A stretch of DNA of 64,000 nucleotides, from positions 158,738 to 222,737 of the forward strand of contig JAGWMJ010000006.1 in NCBI GenBank assembly GCA_028871815.1. Direction: 5' to 3'. This stretch comes from Armatimonadota bacterium (lineage in GTDB: Bacteria > Armatimonadota > Chthonomonadetes > Chthonomonadales > Chthonomonadaceae). The position numbers were made by a program, and so were the translations under genes. Within the stretch, counting starts at the first letter, position 1. The number at the start of each line of letters is the position of its first letter. The notes under the pieces are model-generated. The model was not told the origin of the DNA and ran no database searches. It worked only from the letters and a program-made list of their open reading frames with translations. Below are positions 32,300 to 41,249 of the stretch, one piece after another.

Positions 32300-32515
32300 C
32301 TACGCTGCAACCTCTAGCTTGCCAGCAACGCAAATCGGCTCAGGAATATCCAGTCCGTCCTCTCGGATGCCCTGCAGGTGAAGCTTGATTGCGTCGCGCG
32401 TGTTGTACTTAGCCACTTCTCGCGTGGCACCAGCATTAACGCATCCAGGCAAATCTGGAACATAGGCCGACCAGTTGTTCGATCCCCGTTCGTAGATTAC
32501 GGTATATTCCCTCAT
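32300..32515 (-). CDS. HicB-like antitoxin-type protein (orphan)
   Basis: 71 residues: EYTVIYERGSNNWSAYVPDLPGCVNAGATREVA is the HicB partial RNase H-like fold with the conserved DLPGC motif. KLHLQGIREDGLDIPEP completes it. It lacks the C-terminal DNA-binding domain of full HicB antitoxins. GGAGA precedes ATG by 4-5 bp. I find no hicA-like open frame (GSH motif, about 60-80 codons) on either side, so it is a solitary member. Confidence 0.82.
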   Translation of the reverse strand: MREYTVIYERGSNNWSAYVPDLPGCVNAGATREVAKYNTRDAIKLHLQGIREDGLDIPEPICVAGKLEVAA

Positions 32516-32819
32516 GGACTCTCCAGTCCGGCCTGTCGCCAGACGCGCCATTACGTCTTCGGGCGCGTTTCGTCGCGATGATACGGGCTCGCAAATGGCT
32601 TGATGGTCGTACCACAGAACGCACTTTCCTCCGCACCCACGCCGCCGGATTAACCTGTTTCGACAGCAGATATCGGATGTACGATTACTGTTGGTCCAGT
32701 ACCGCGCTTTCCATTTGGGCAGCCGGCGATCGGGCTGCTCATGCTGTGCGTGCGGCCGAAGAAGGCGCGAAGGCGACCAGCGTGCCGGCGAAGTACTGAT
32801 GCCCGGGAGGTGATGCGCC

Positions 32820-33803
32820 ATGCAGCTGGGAGACGCGGTGACGTGGTGGGTGAAGTGTACAATCTGCATCGGCTGCACTTTAGCCCTGACACCGGCTCTG
32901 CAGGGGCAGGGAAGCGGTGCCGAGCCGTCAACCCGGCCGCCGCCACCCGGCCGATTTGCCGGCGACAAATGCACGAACCCGCGCGATGGGGCGGTTTTGG
33001 TTTGGGTTCCAGCCGGCGACTTCTGGATGGGTACCTCCGACCAGGAAGCCCGGATGCTCGCGCGGGCGACGCCGGCTAACCGATTCACCTACCGATTTGA
33101 CCGCGAAAAGCCCAGGCACCGTGTATACCTCGACGGCTATTGGATCTACCAAACGGTTGTCACCGTGGCTGAGTACCGCAGGTTCTGTGCGGCGACCGGG
33201 CACCGGATGCCGGACGGACCCTACTTCAAGGTCCCTGATCCCTGGCCTGCCACGAGCCCGGTAGAGGACGTTAGCTGGTTTGACGCGCAGGCGTACTGCA
33301 AGTGGGCCGGCGCCACACTGCCAACCGAGGCGGAGTGGGAGAAGGCCGCACGGGGCACGTCCGGGCAAATGTACACTTGGGGCTCAAAGTGGGACACAGC
33401 CCGCGCCCCGTCCAAGGTTCGTGCAATGGAAACCGCCGGTGTTGCAGTCCCCCCGGTCGGGAGCAACCCCCAGTCGGCCAGTCCATACGGGTGTCTCGAT
33501 ATGGACGGCAGCGTGTGCCAGTGGTGCTCGGACTGGTACTCGTCAGACTACTATCGGCATTCACCTGCACGTAACCCACGCGGTCCCGCTTCCGGAACCA
33601 ACCGGGTTATGCGGGGCGTCACCTGGAGGTCGATGACACCGGACTGCTACCGCGCCGCCGACCGGGATCCTCCCGGCCTTGAGCCGAGCTTTCGCGGGCT
33701 TGGGGTCGGATTCCGGTGCGTTGTCTATCCGGCCAAAGCCGGGACTGCAGGTCGCGATTCCACGCCCACCCAGGCAGCGCCGGCACCACGCCTTGCGCGG
33801 TGA
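32820..33803 (+). CDS. secreted SUMF1/formylglycine-generating-enzyme-like protein
   Basis: 327 residues with a signal peptide followed by a Pro-rich stretch. The SUMF1 domain runs from VLVWVPAGDFWMGTS through HRVYLDGYWIYQTVVTVAEY, PVEDVSWFDAQAYCKWAGA, LPTEAEWEKAARG, DMDGSVCQWCSDWY and RVMRGVTWRS to GFRCVVYP. In true formylglycine-generating enzymes two nearby cysteines bind copper. Here the matching segment PDCYRAADRD has only one, so catalysis is doubtful. GGGAGG 9 bp before ATG. No sulfatase gene is in the window. Confidence 0.85.
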   Translation: MQLGDAVTWWVKCTICIGCTLALTPALQGQGSGAEPSTRPPPPGRFAGDKCTNPRDGAVLVWVPAGDFWMGTSDQEARMLARATPANRFTYRFDREKPRHRVYLDGYWIYQTVVTVAEYRRFCAATGHRMPDGPYFKVPDPWPATSPVEDVSWFDAQAYCKWAGATLPTEAEWEKAARGTSGQMYTWGSKWDTARAPSKVRAMETAGVAVPPVGSNPQSASPYGCLDMDGSVCQWCSDWYSSDYYRHSPARNPRGPASGTNRVMRGVTWRSMTPDCYRAADRDPPGLEPSFRGLGVGFRCVVYPAKAGTAGRDSTPTQAAPAPRLAR

Positions 33804-33909
33804 ATCTCTCCCGCGCCGCCGTGCCGCAGCCATGCCCGGGTCCTGATGGCTCGACCGCAAGAGTTCGGACCCGCAAGATGCGGGAATCGGCGGCCGCGTT
33901 CAGGCAGCG

Positions 33910-35460
33910 CTATGACTTCGCCCGGCGTGTGTAGGTCTGCCGGTAGGCACTGGTAAGCTCATCCACAAGCCATGCCGTTGCAGGGTACTGCTGCCGCTGA
34001 GCGGCGGTCAGCTGCTCAAACAGCGCAGGATAGCGCTCAGCGAGTTGGGATAGCCAGCTCTTGTCGTCTACATCTGCAAGGAGGCCAGTTCGATTGCGCT
34101 CATACTCTTTAAGGAAGTTCAGCCACATGGTTATATCGTCGCGCATGCCCGGGTCGGAGCCGAAATAGCTGTCAAGTGTGAAAGCGTGCTGTTGGAGTAA
34201 AGATGCAATACGGGCCTTTGCAACCGCGTTCAGCGCCGACTCCAGCTTCCTGTGTGTCGCATCGTCGAACCAGCCAAATGATGGGTACTGAAGATAGTTC
34301 CACAGCGCCGCATCGGCCAGGTGATTGGAAAAGTAGCCCGTGAACTCTTCATGCCACTGCGCTTCATCGTAGTTTGGCATTGTAAAGATCATATTCGCGG
34401 CGTCGACCCAGGGCTGATCCCAGCGCAGCTTGATGTGATCGAAGGCATCGGAGATGGTCTGCATCTCCTGTCGCTCGCGCTCTGGTGTACCGCCCGGAAC
34501 GACCGCACCGGTCGCAAGGTTGATGAGCGAGTCGATCGGCAGATAACTGCCGGCTCGATTGTTGCTGATCTCCACGCCAAACGTGTTCTGTAACCTGACG
34601 CACCGCACTCCGAAACGCATCTGGGGGTCGTCGTCATGCGTCACGCGCTGCATGACCACCGGCTGCCACGCCTGCGTCGACTCCCGGTACACCTGATAGT
34701 CCCAGAAATCAACGGTGAACTCGCCCGGCGTCTCCTCCATCTCGGAGTTGAATGAGAACATCTCGGGTGTGAGATAGGCCGAACTCCCCTCCGGCAGCGC
34801 GTAATACAGTTTGTATCGGTGGCCATCCCAGCCGACCGTTGCCTGCCACTCACGGTAATTGCCGTCACCGAGCGGTTCCCCACCGTACTTCCAGCCCGTC
34901 TTGTCCGTGATAGGATCTCCGCGGGCGATCTCGACCTGTACCTCCTTGCCGGCCAGGTTCGCCTGCGAGATCATATCCGTCTTCCAGAAGCCTTTGATCC
35001 CGTCCACGGTGTATGTCTGGCGCGGAAACATCACCGGGTCGCTGGTTTTCGCGCCGGTAACTCCGGGTTCGTCGCGGTCCTCCACCGCGATCCGGTACGA
35101 CGCATCGGGCGATTTCCACTTGCCGTGCATTGGCCAGGTCGTATGGGTATAGTCGGCGTATGCAAGGCCGTCTGCATAGGCTTTGCTCTCGATCATCACC
35201 GTGTGCTTGCCGCTGCCATGCAGCCGGAAGTAACCAAACACGATCTTGGTTGTGGGGCTCGTGTCCGCCACAACCCGAAACCTGTACCGCGCTCTGATGG
35301 CATCGGGAACCGCGGTGCCGGGCGCGAAGTACGCCTGAACGCCGGTAAGACCGTAGATCGGAGCAGCCGGCCCGGCTTCGTGCGTTGGCGTCCGTGCCGC
35401 GGATGCAAGCACGATGCTTGCGGAGAACAGACGGGAAACCATCTGAAGAGGTTGAGTCAA
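33910..35460 (-). CDS. large secreted protein of unknown function
   Basis: About 516 residues with a signal-like N-terminus (MVSRLFSASIVLASAARTPT). The first half is beta-rich (IYGLTGVQAYFAPGTAVPDA, RYRFRVVADTSPTTKIVFGY, KHTVMIESKAYADGLAYADY, WPMHGKWKSPDASYRIAVED), resembling a carbohydrate-binding or fibronectin-like region. The second half is helical and aromatic (IKLRWDQPWVDAANMIFTMP, ALWNYLQYPSFGWFDDATHR, MRDDITMWLNFLKEYERN). TTG 35460 with GAGG 7 bp upstream is the chosen start; ATG 35442 is an alternative. No catalytic motif recognised. Confidence 0.65.
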   Translation of the reverse strand: MTQPLQMVSRLFSASIVLASAARTPTHEAGPAAPIYGLTGVQAYFAPGTAVPDAIRARYRFRVVADTSPTTKIVFGYFRLHGSGKHTVMIESKAYADGLAYADYTHTTWPMHGKWKSPDASYRIAVEDRDEPGVTGAKTSDPVMFPRQTYTVDGIKGFWKTDMISQANLAGKEVQVEIARGDPITDKTGWKYGGEPLGDGNYREWQATVGWDGHRYKLYYALPEGSSAYLTPEMFSFNSEMEETPGEFTVDFWDYQVYRESTQAWQPVVMQRVTHDDDPQMRFGVRCVRLQNTFGVEISNNRAGSYLPIDSLINLATGAVVPGGTPERERQEMQTISDAFDHIKLRWDQPWVDAANMIFTMPNYDEAQWHEEFTGYFSNHLADAALWNYLQYPSFGWFDDATHRKLESALNAVAKARIASLLQQHAFTLDSYFGSDPGMRDDITMWLNFLKEYERNRTGLLADVDDKSWLSQLAERYPALFEQLTAAQRQQYPATAWLVDELTSAYRQTYTRRAKS

Positions 35461-35737
35461 TGGCTCGCCTCGATTCACCGATATGCGTCACGCAATGGCG
35501 AATTACCACCAACCTGACCGACGGTGGCGCCTATGCGCGCGCAGAAGCTCCCTCACCCGTGCTGCGCCGGCACAGCCATCCGGAGATATCCGGCGCCTGG
35601 GCGATCCAATCCCCCAGACGGTTCCTTCCCATCTCTTGGTGAGTATTCCTTCGCGTGTTGTGTGGCGGGCCGTCGGCTGCACACTATCGCGCCGCGCGTG
35701 CCAATCTCACTTGCCGGCCGAGCCTGGGTCCCGGCTG

Positions 35738-37735
35738 TTATCGCTGCCCAACCGGCGCGCCAACATCCGGTTTCAGGACGATAACGTCGCGGCGAAGCCC
35801 GGATAGAGCATCAAAGTACGCGGCAAACTGCGTTACCGAGCCGGGCGGTGAGCTGCCGCGGCGAACGGTTACCGTCTCGGTGACTGTGACAGACCTACCA
35901 TCCGGAGCAGTGGTGCTGGTGCGCGTATAGGTATCGCTCGGGCTGCTGAGGGTGGTGTTGGCGGGCAGCCGCAGCAGCGTCCATCCATTCGGCAGCAGCA
36001 GCCGGGTAGTGCTCGTCCAGCTACTGCCATTCCGTGACACGATCGGCCACTCGCGGGTGCCTGGCGGAAACGGATTGGTGTAGCCGTTCCAGTATCGCGC
36101 GCCCATCATCGGCGCCAGCATCGATCCACGTCCGACTTGCGCCCACCCGGATGCTTCCGCCGTTAAAGTCAGCTTCACTGGCCCGCTGAGCTGCCCGGGC
36201 GCCGGAATCGTGTAGGTTTGCATCGTGGCGCCGGGCGCCAGGGCGTCGCAAAGGCGAAGCGCTGTCGCCCGGCGCTCTTCGGCGCCATCGTTCTGGAGAG
36301 CGGCGCGCATCGTTTGTGCCCCGTAACCGGTGATGGTGATGGCCACGGCGATGCCGGCGTCTCCATTGCGGCGCAGCGTCACAGTGGTATCGGCGTTCAT
36401 CTTGTTGTCATCGGTGTGGTAGGGCGGTATCCGTTGAAACGTACCTTTGCCGGAATCGATCACCAGCGCGTCGCAGCCTCGGTCCTGGTAGGGTACGTCG
36501 CCGTAGCTACAAACGTTGGACGTGGGGTCGAGCCAAACCGCACGCCCTGCCACGGTGGCGAGTGCGATACAGTGATCGAATGCAGCCAGCGATGGCAGGC
36601 GATTCGGAATGATGCCGTCGCTGTTGGTCTGCAGCAGCGCTGGATCCGCGCGTATGCCGCCGATGCGGAGCATTGTGATCAGTAGCGTCGCCTTGTCCTT
36701 GCAATCGCCATACCGCCTGCGGAACACCTCGGACGCGGCGTGCGGTCGGAAGGCTGCCATGCCCAGATCACGACCAACCGTTCGTGTATGTTGTGCCACC
36801 CAGTCGTAAATTGCCCGAGCACGCGCCGTCGGGCCGGAGGCGCCGGATGTGATGTCGGCGACCTTCCGGCGGATTGCCGCGTCCGGTAGAGTCTGCGGAG
36901 TGACAAGTGCGGCGAATCGCTCAGCCACCTGCCGCCACGAGGTTAGCGACGTGGCCTCCAGCCAGATTTGCGCCTGTCGCAGCGGCGGCATCTGAGGCTC
37001 GATACGGATCGGCGGAACCTGCCGCATACGCCAGCTATAGCGGATCGTGCCATCGGCGAGCCGCCGCCTTGACGGCAGAATGCCGTGATCGTTGTGCAGC
37101 CGATAGTGGAGCGGCATCGACCTGGGAACCGTAACTGCGCAGCGGCAGATCACCGCCGGCGCACTCCCCGAGAACAGCCATTCGCTCCAGAACTGGCGCG
37201 GAATGAAAACCGGGCGCGTTACAACGCGCCAACTGTAGTCAATCACCGATCCATCTTCAACCGCGGGCATCGTAAAGCGTGCGGCGCACGCGTCGTCGTA
37301 GCCAGGGAATTCGCCCCATTCCGGGCTGCGGTGCACATCCTGTGCCCCCAGCACAACGATCCCGCCGTCCGGATGGATCGTCCGCGCCCATAGAATCTGC
37401 ACCTTCTGGTAGGCGCTGTTGTACGGGATGCTGACCTCCGAACGCGCACGCGCATTTGCGTTGCGAAGCAACAGGGAAAGCCGGTAGGTGGCTACCGTGC
37501 CGCCATCGGGCTTTACATGAACCGATGCGGTATCCAGCAGGCGTACGGCGCTGCAGTCCGGATACTGCGATTCGCGCGGCGCCAGGGTCATCGCCTCGCG
37601 AAGCAGTGCGTCCACGGGCTCGGGCCGCTTTACCGGCGCCTGTGCGAGCACGGCGATTGGCTCGACCAGGCACGCCAGTGCTGCGGCAATCGCTGCGGCC
37701 AATCTCAACACGGCGTGACGGCGGACCTGAACCAA
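35738..37735 (-). CDS. secreted DUF3857/transglutaminase-like protein
   Basis: 665 residues: signal peptide (ending VLAQA), a DUF3857 domain (about 60-260), then a transglutaminase-like core. The core carries Cys345 (RRRYGDCKDKATLL), His388 (FDHCIALAT) and Asp403 (WLDPTSN), an apparently complete catalytic triad. The C-terminal 200 residues are a DUF2569/3858-like beta region. Such periplasmic proteins are widespread but uncharacterised. TTG start with AAGG about 10 bp upstream. It is 277 bp upstream of the unknown secreted protein, same strand. Confidence 0.88.
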   Translation of the reverse strand: MVQVRRHAVLRLAAAIAAALACLVEPIAVLAQAPVKRPEPVDALLREAMTLAPRESQYPDCSAVRLLDTASVHVKPDGGTVATYRLSLLLRNANARARSEVSIPYNSAYQKVQILWARTIHPDGGIVVLGAQDVHRSPEWGEFPGYDDACAARFTMPAVEDGSVIDYSWRVVTRPVFIPRQFWSEWLFSGSAPAVICRCAVTVPRSMPLHYRLHNDHGILPSRRRLADGTIRYSWRMRQVPPIRIEPQMPPLRQAQIWLEATSLTSWRQVAERFAALVTPQTLPDAAIRRKVADITSGASGPTARARAIYDWVAQHTRTVGRDLGMAAFRPHAASEVFRRRYGDCKDKATLLITMLRIGGIRADPALLQTNSDGIIPNRLPSLAAFDHCIALATVAGRAVWLDPTSNVCSYGDVPYQDRGCDALVIDSGKGTFQRIPPYHTDDNKMNADTTVTLRRNGDAGIAVAITITGYGAQTMRAALQNDGAEERRATALRLCDALAPGATMQTYTIPAPGQLSGPVKLTLTAEASGWAQVGRGSMLAPMMGARYWNGYTNPFPPGTREWPIVSRNGSSWTSTTRLLLPNGWTLLRLPANTTLSSPSDTYTRTSTTAPDGRSVTVTETVTVRRGSSPPGSVTQFAAYFDALSGLRRDVIVLKPDVGAPVGQR

Positions 37736-37805
37736 AGGCGATCACCTTTCTTGCAGTACGCGCGCGTATGGTGCGATGCAAACGTCCGGGCGCGAAAGCA
37801 GCCGG

Positions 37806-38627
37806 CTACCGGACGATGTTCCCGTAGAGGCGAGAGCAGATGACGACGAGGACGGCCGTGACGGCTATGAGAACGGTGAAGTCAAGACCCATGCCAAAGC
37901 GAGTCGCTCCGCCTAGTGGCATCAGCGCGCGGAGACCATCGACTTCGTAACTCAAGGGGTTGCAGCGCGATACCACTTGCAGCCACGTTGGCATCAGCGT
38001 GATCGGATATATGGCATTACTTGCAAAGAAGAGCGGCATCGTCAGCAGTTGGCCAATCCCAAGCATCCGCTGCTGCGTTTTCACGACGCAGGCGATCATC
38101 ATCGAAAAGCAGGCGAAGAGAGCGCTGCCCAGAACCACGAGTACGACTACTCCCAGCAGGTTGGCCGGGTTCATGTTCAGCCGGACGCCGGTTGCCGCCG
38201 CCAACGTGTAGATGATGAACATCTGGAGCACGCCGCGCACACTGGCAGACAGCGCTTTACCGAGGACGAGCGCAGATCGTGGCGCCGGGCTGGCCAGAAA
38301 CTTCACGAGCGCGCCCACGTCGCGCTCCCAGATGATGGATATGCCGTAGAAAATGGAGACGAAGAGGGCGCTTTGAGCGAGAATCCCCGGCGCCATGAAG
38401 TCGATGTACCGCATCGATCCCGTGGGAATGCCATGCAGGCGACTAAAGACCTGGCCGAAGAGCAGGAGCCACAAGGCGGGCTGGACCGCTCGCGAGATCA
38501 GTTCAGACGGATCGTGGCGCAGCCGTCTCGCCTCCATATCCACCATGGCGGCCACGGTATTCACGAAGTCCACGGCGCTGGGCCCGGCGGCGACGCGCGC
38601 GGTAGATCTATTTAAGGCGGTTTGCAA
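37806..38627 (-). CDS. ABC-2 permease (DrrB/NodJ-like)
   Basis: 273 residues, six membrane helices. RRLRHDPSELISRAVQPALWLLLFGQVFS and the late NPLSYEVDGLRALM motif mark ABC-2 export permeases. TTG 38627 lies inside the ATPase gene (20-bp overlap) with GGGAG 9 bp upstream. It pairs with the ATPase at 38608-39420. Substrates of this class are drugs, lipids or glycans; none can be inferred here. Confidence 0.88.
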   Translation of the reverse strand: MQTALNRSTARVAAGPSAVDFVNTVAAMVDMEARRLRHDPSELISRAVQPALWLLLFGQVFSRLHGIPTGSMRYIDFMAPGILAQSALFVSIFYGISIIWERDVGALVKFLASPAPRSALVLGKALSASVRGVLQMFIIYTLAAATGVRLNMNPANLLGVVVLVVLGSALFACFSMMIACVVKTQQRMLGIGQLLTMPLFFASNAIYPITLMPTWLQVVSRCNPLSYEVDGLRALMPLGGATRFGMGLDFTVLIAVTAVLVVICSRLYGNIVR

Positions 38628-39420
38628 CGCGTCGCGCTCCCGCGGCCTGGCGAAACCCACCTGTGGCGCCTTCGAGCTCGGAAGCTGCGTAGGCAGCGAA
38701 TACCGTATCCAGCGTGGCCGTCTCATCGCCGATGGAGGCTTTCAACTGCGAAGGCGTACCTTCCGCGGCGATAACGCCGAGATGCATGATGGCGATACGG
38801 TCACACAGGCTGTCGGCTTCCTCCATATAGTGGGTCGTGAGGATGATTGTGGCTCCAAACTCGTCGCGCAGTTTCATCAGGTGGGTCCAGACGTTATCGC
38901 GGGCCAGCGGATCCAGGCCTACCGTGGGCTCATCCAGAAAAAGCACATTGGGGCGGTGAATCATCGATTGAGCGATCTCCAGCCGGCGCAGCATCCCGCC
39001 GGAGTAGCCCTGAACCAGACGGTCGGCTGCATCTGCAAGTCCCATGAAAGCTAGCGCCTCGCGGATCCGCGAACTGCGTTCGGAGCGGGGAATGCCAAAC
39101 ACCCGTGCGAATACGAGCAGGTTTTCGTAGCCGGTGAGGTTTGCGTTTGCGGAAACCATCTGGGGCACATATCCGATGCTGCGGCGCACGCTCCATGCCT
39201 GTCGCACCACGTGGAAGCCTGCCACCCACGCCTCGCCGTCTGTGGGTGGAAGCAGGGTGGTGAGCATCTTGATGGTGGTGGTTTTGCCGGCGCCGTTTGG
39301 CCCAAGCAGCCCAAACACCTCGCGGGAGGCAACGGCGAGGTTCACCGAGTTGACGGCCTTCAATTCTCCAAAGCACCGCGTAAGATTACGCGTTTCTACA
39401 ATCGGCCGCTCGTCGGACAT
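38608..39420 (-). CDS. ABC transporter ATPase (DrrA-like)
   Basis: 270 residues: Walker A GPNGAGKTT, GYVPQMVSANANLTGYENL, signature YSGGMLRRLEIAQ, Walker B VLFLDEPTVGLDP, H-loop TTHYMEEAD. The LDP-type Walker B and the TLDTVFAAYA tail are typical of daunorubicin-resistance-type exporters. ATG 39420 chosen (GGTGGGG just upstream); the frame continues 58 codons further but without family similarity. First gene of the two-gene exporter operon, divergent from the small secreted protein. Confidence 0.9.
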   Translation of the reverse strand: MSDERPIVETRNLTRCFGELKAVNSVNLAVASREVFGLLGPNGAGKTTTIKMLTTLLPPTDGEAWVAGFHVVRQAWSVRRSIGYVPQMVSANANLTGYENLLVFARVFGIPRSERSSRIREALAFMGLADAADRLVQGYSGGMLRRLEIAQSMIHRPNVLFLDEPTVGLDPLARDNVWTHLMKLRDEFGATIILTTHYMEEADSLCDRIAIMHLGVIAAEGTPSQLKASIGDETATLDTVFAAYAASELEGATGGFRQAAGARRVANRLK

Positions 39421-39702
39421 ACCCCACCGTGCTGCAATCGACGCCAAACAAAAGCAACCCGGCTGACTACGCCGCAGCACAGCATCAAATTCGTCAACCA
39501 TCGGCAGTGTAGCGCAAACCCGGCGGGTGATGCAAACACCAACGCCGGGGTGTGTACAAAGGAAGTCTCCAGTCATGTGCGCTCTTGAACACAATGGCGC
39601 GTCACCCGGCGGCCGAAGACACGTTCCCTTACTTTACAAAGGTGAGCAGTTCCGGACAAGAGTGACCGGTCAAGCCGCTCCCAGCAGAAGGGGGACATGA
39701 CG

Positions 39703-39990
39703 ATGAAGAAGCTTATTGGATTGGGCATTGTACTGGCAGCGATGCTGCCCGCATCGGTGGCACTGGCTGACGGCCATGGTGGCCGAAACCGGCAGGATAG
39801 CCGGAATCGTCAACCGGCAGTCGTGATCAGCATTCCCTGGGTGATCGGCCAGATCTTCGGGTCACGTGATCAGGGGTACCGGTACGATCAGAACCAGCAG
39901 CTGATGCGCAGCATGTTCGACCGTAACAGCCGCGACCACCGCGATAGCCGTGACGGTCATGACAGAGGTGGCAATCGCGGCCACAGGTAG
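39703..39990 (+). CDS. small secreted Arg/Asp/His-rich protein
   Basis: 95 residues. A signal peptide (MKKLIGLGIVLAAMLPASVALA) is followed by GHGGRNRQDSRNRQPAVVIS, a hydrophobic IPWVIGQIFGS and a tail dominated by D, R, H and N (DRNSRDHRDSRDGHDRGGNR). AAGGGG is 9 bp before ATG 39703; ATG 39697 is too close to it. The mixed-charge His-rich tail could bind metal or stay disordered. No family recognised. A long hairpin follows. Confidence 0.65.
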   Translation: MKKLIGLGIVLAAMLPASVALADGHGGRNRQDSRNRQPAVVISIPWVIGQIFGSRDQGYRYDQNQQLMRSMFDRNSRDHRDSRDGHDRGGNRGHR

Positions 39991-40016
39991 ACGGACAGCG
40001 CCGCTGGCGGCCCTCA

Positions 40017-40069
40017 CACGGCAAAGCGCCCCGCGCCCTGCACCACAAGGCGCGGGGCGCTTTGCCGTG
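40017..40069. terminator. perfect 21-bp hairpin between convergent genes
   Basis: CACGGCAAAGCGCCCCGCGCC (arm starts at 40017) and its exact complement (40049-40069) flank an 11-nt loop. It lies between the small secreted protein (plus) and the aldo/keto reductase (minus). There is no long T-tract on either side, so it may act as a bidirectional terminator or mRNA 3'-end stabiliser. Confidence 0.7.
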
Positions 40070-40112
40070 CTCTTGAGATGGCAGGCTTGGGGAGACCTGT
40101 GAACCGGCCAGT

Positions 40113-41081
40113 CTATGCACCGTGCGAAATGAACCGGATCTGCTCCGGCGTCAGTTGATGGTCCAATGCCGACATGCTCTCGCGCAGGTCGGCTTCCCTG
40201 GTGCAGCCTACGATCGGAATCGTGACGAACGGCTGGCCACGGAGCCAGCCCAGGGTCAACTGCGGCAGGTTCATCCCGGTTTCACCCATCAGGTGCTCCA
40301 TCCGGCGCAGCCGCGCCGAAGTCTCCGGCAACCGGTATGCGTTTTCCGCGGGCGGATTCATCTTGTCGAGGGTTCGGCGGGCAAGGTGGCGGAACAGACC
40401 GCCCGCCTGACTCTGGAACGGTATCGCCGCCATGCCGGTCTGCTCGTGGTAGATGAAGCGGCTCTCATCCATGAAGCAGACGTCGCGTGCACCGTACGGA
40501 TAGTTGGCGATGACTGCGGCGTTCCACCAGACCTGGTCGGCCACAAAGCCGGCGTATCCACGATCGGCGGCCGCGGCCCCAGCCGCCCACATTCGGCAGA
40601 CCTGCCAGTTGGAGGCGCCATAATGGCGAATCTTTCCCTCAGCGCGGGCCGCTTCCAGCGTATCGAGGATTTCACCGACCGGCACCTCCGGATCGTCCCG
40701 GTGCAGCCAGTAGAGATCGATGCAGTCGATCTGAAGCGCGTCGAGGCTGGCGTCGAGATCCGCGCGGATATCCGCCGGCCGGCAGCGCTGCACGCCGGGC
40801 TTATCAAACAGCCAGTGTGCGCCCTTGGTGGCCAGCACGATCTCGCTGCGGTTTTCACGTGCGCGCATCCAGCGCCCGATCGTTTTCTCGCTGGCAGAGC
40901 GCTCGATGCCGGCGACCCAGTCGCCGTAGCAGTGGGCCGTATCGATGAAGTTTCCGTCGAGTTCTACGTATAGATCCAGCAACCGAAATGCCGGTTCCTC
41001 GCGGACCGCCGATCCAATGCTGCCGGTGCCGAAACATATCTGGGAGACGGAGAGGCTGGTATTTGGTATCGTGATGTTCAT
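40113..41081 (-). CDS. aldo/keto reductase
   Basis: 322 residues of the AKR barrel: SQICFGTGSIGS, ELDGNFIDTAHCYGDW with catalytic Asp and Tyr, EIVLATKGAH with the Lys, and IDCIDLYWLHRDDP with the His. GASNW and the C-terminal LTLGWLRGQPFVTIPIVGC bind NADP(H). It reduces aldehydes or ketones, possibly sugar-derived; substrate unknown. Start ATG 41081. It is divergent from the ankyrin gene. Confidence 0.92.
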   Translation of the reverse strand: MNITIPNTSLSVSQICFGTGSIGSAVREEPAFRLLDLYVELDGNFIDTAHCYGDWVAGIERSASEKTIGRWMRARENRSEIVLATKGAHWLFDKPGVQRCRPADIRADLDASLDALQIDCIDLYWLHRDDPEVPVGEILDTLEAARAEGKIRHYGASNWQVCRMWAAGAAAADRGYAGFVADQVWWNAAVIANYPYGARDVCFMDESRFIYHEQTGMAAIPFQSQAGGLFRHLARRTLDKMNPPAENAYRLPETSARLRRMEHLMGETGMNLPQLTLGWLRGQPFVTIPIVGCTREADLRESMSALDHQLTPEQIRFISHGA

Positions 41082-41249
41082 AGCGGTTTCGCTGCGCCTC
41101 GTGGCGCGGGCCGGAACAGGAGACACACGGCACACTATACCGCTATCGTGGCTTTGGCGTCTGCGAAGCCCGGAACTCCTCGCGCCTTTCGGAATGCGGT
41201 ATCCTGCTCCTTCAATGGCTGGTTCTACGGCGCGACATACGTGCCAGGA

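Noticed and set aside
32516..32820. hicA partner for the HicB gene
   Set aside because: No frame with the HicA G-S-H pattern or suitable ribosome site was found on the minus strand.
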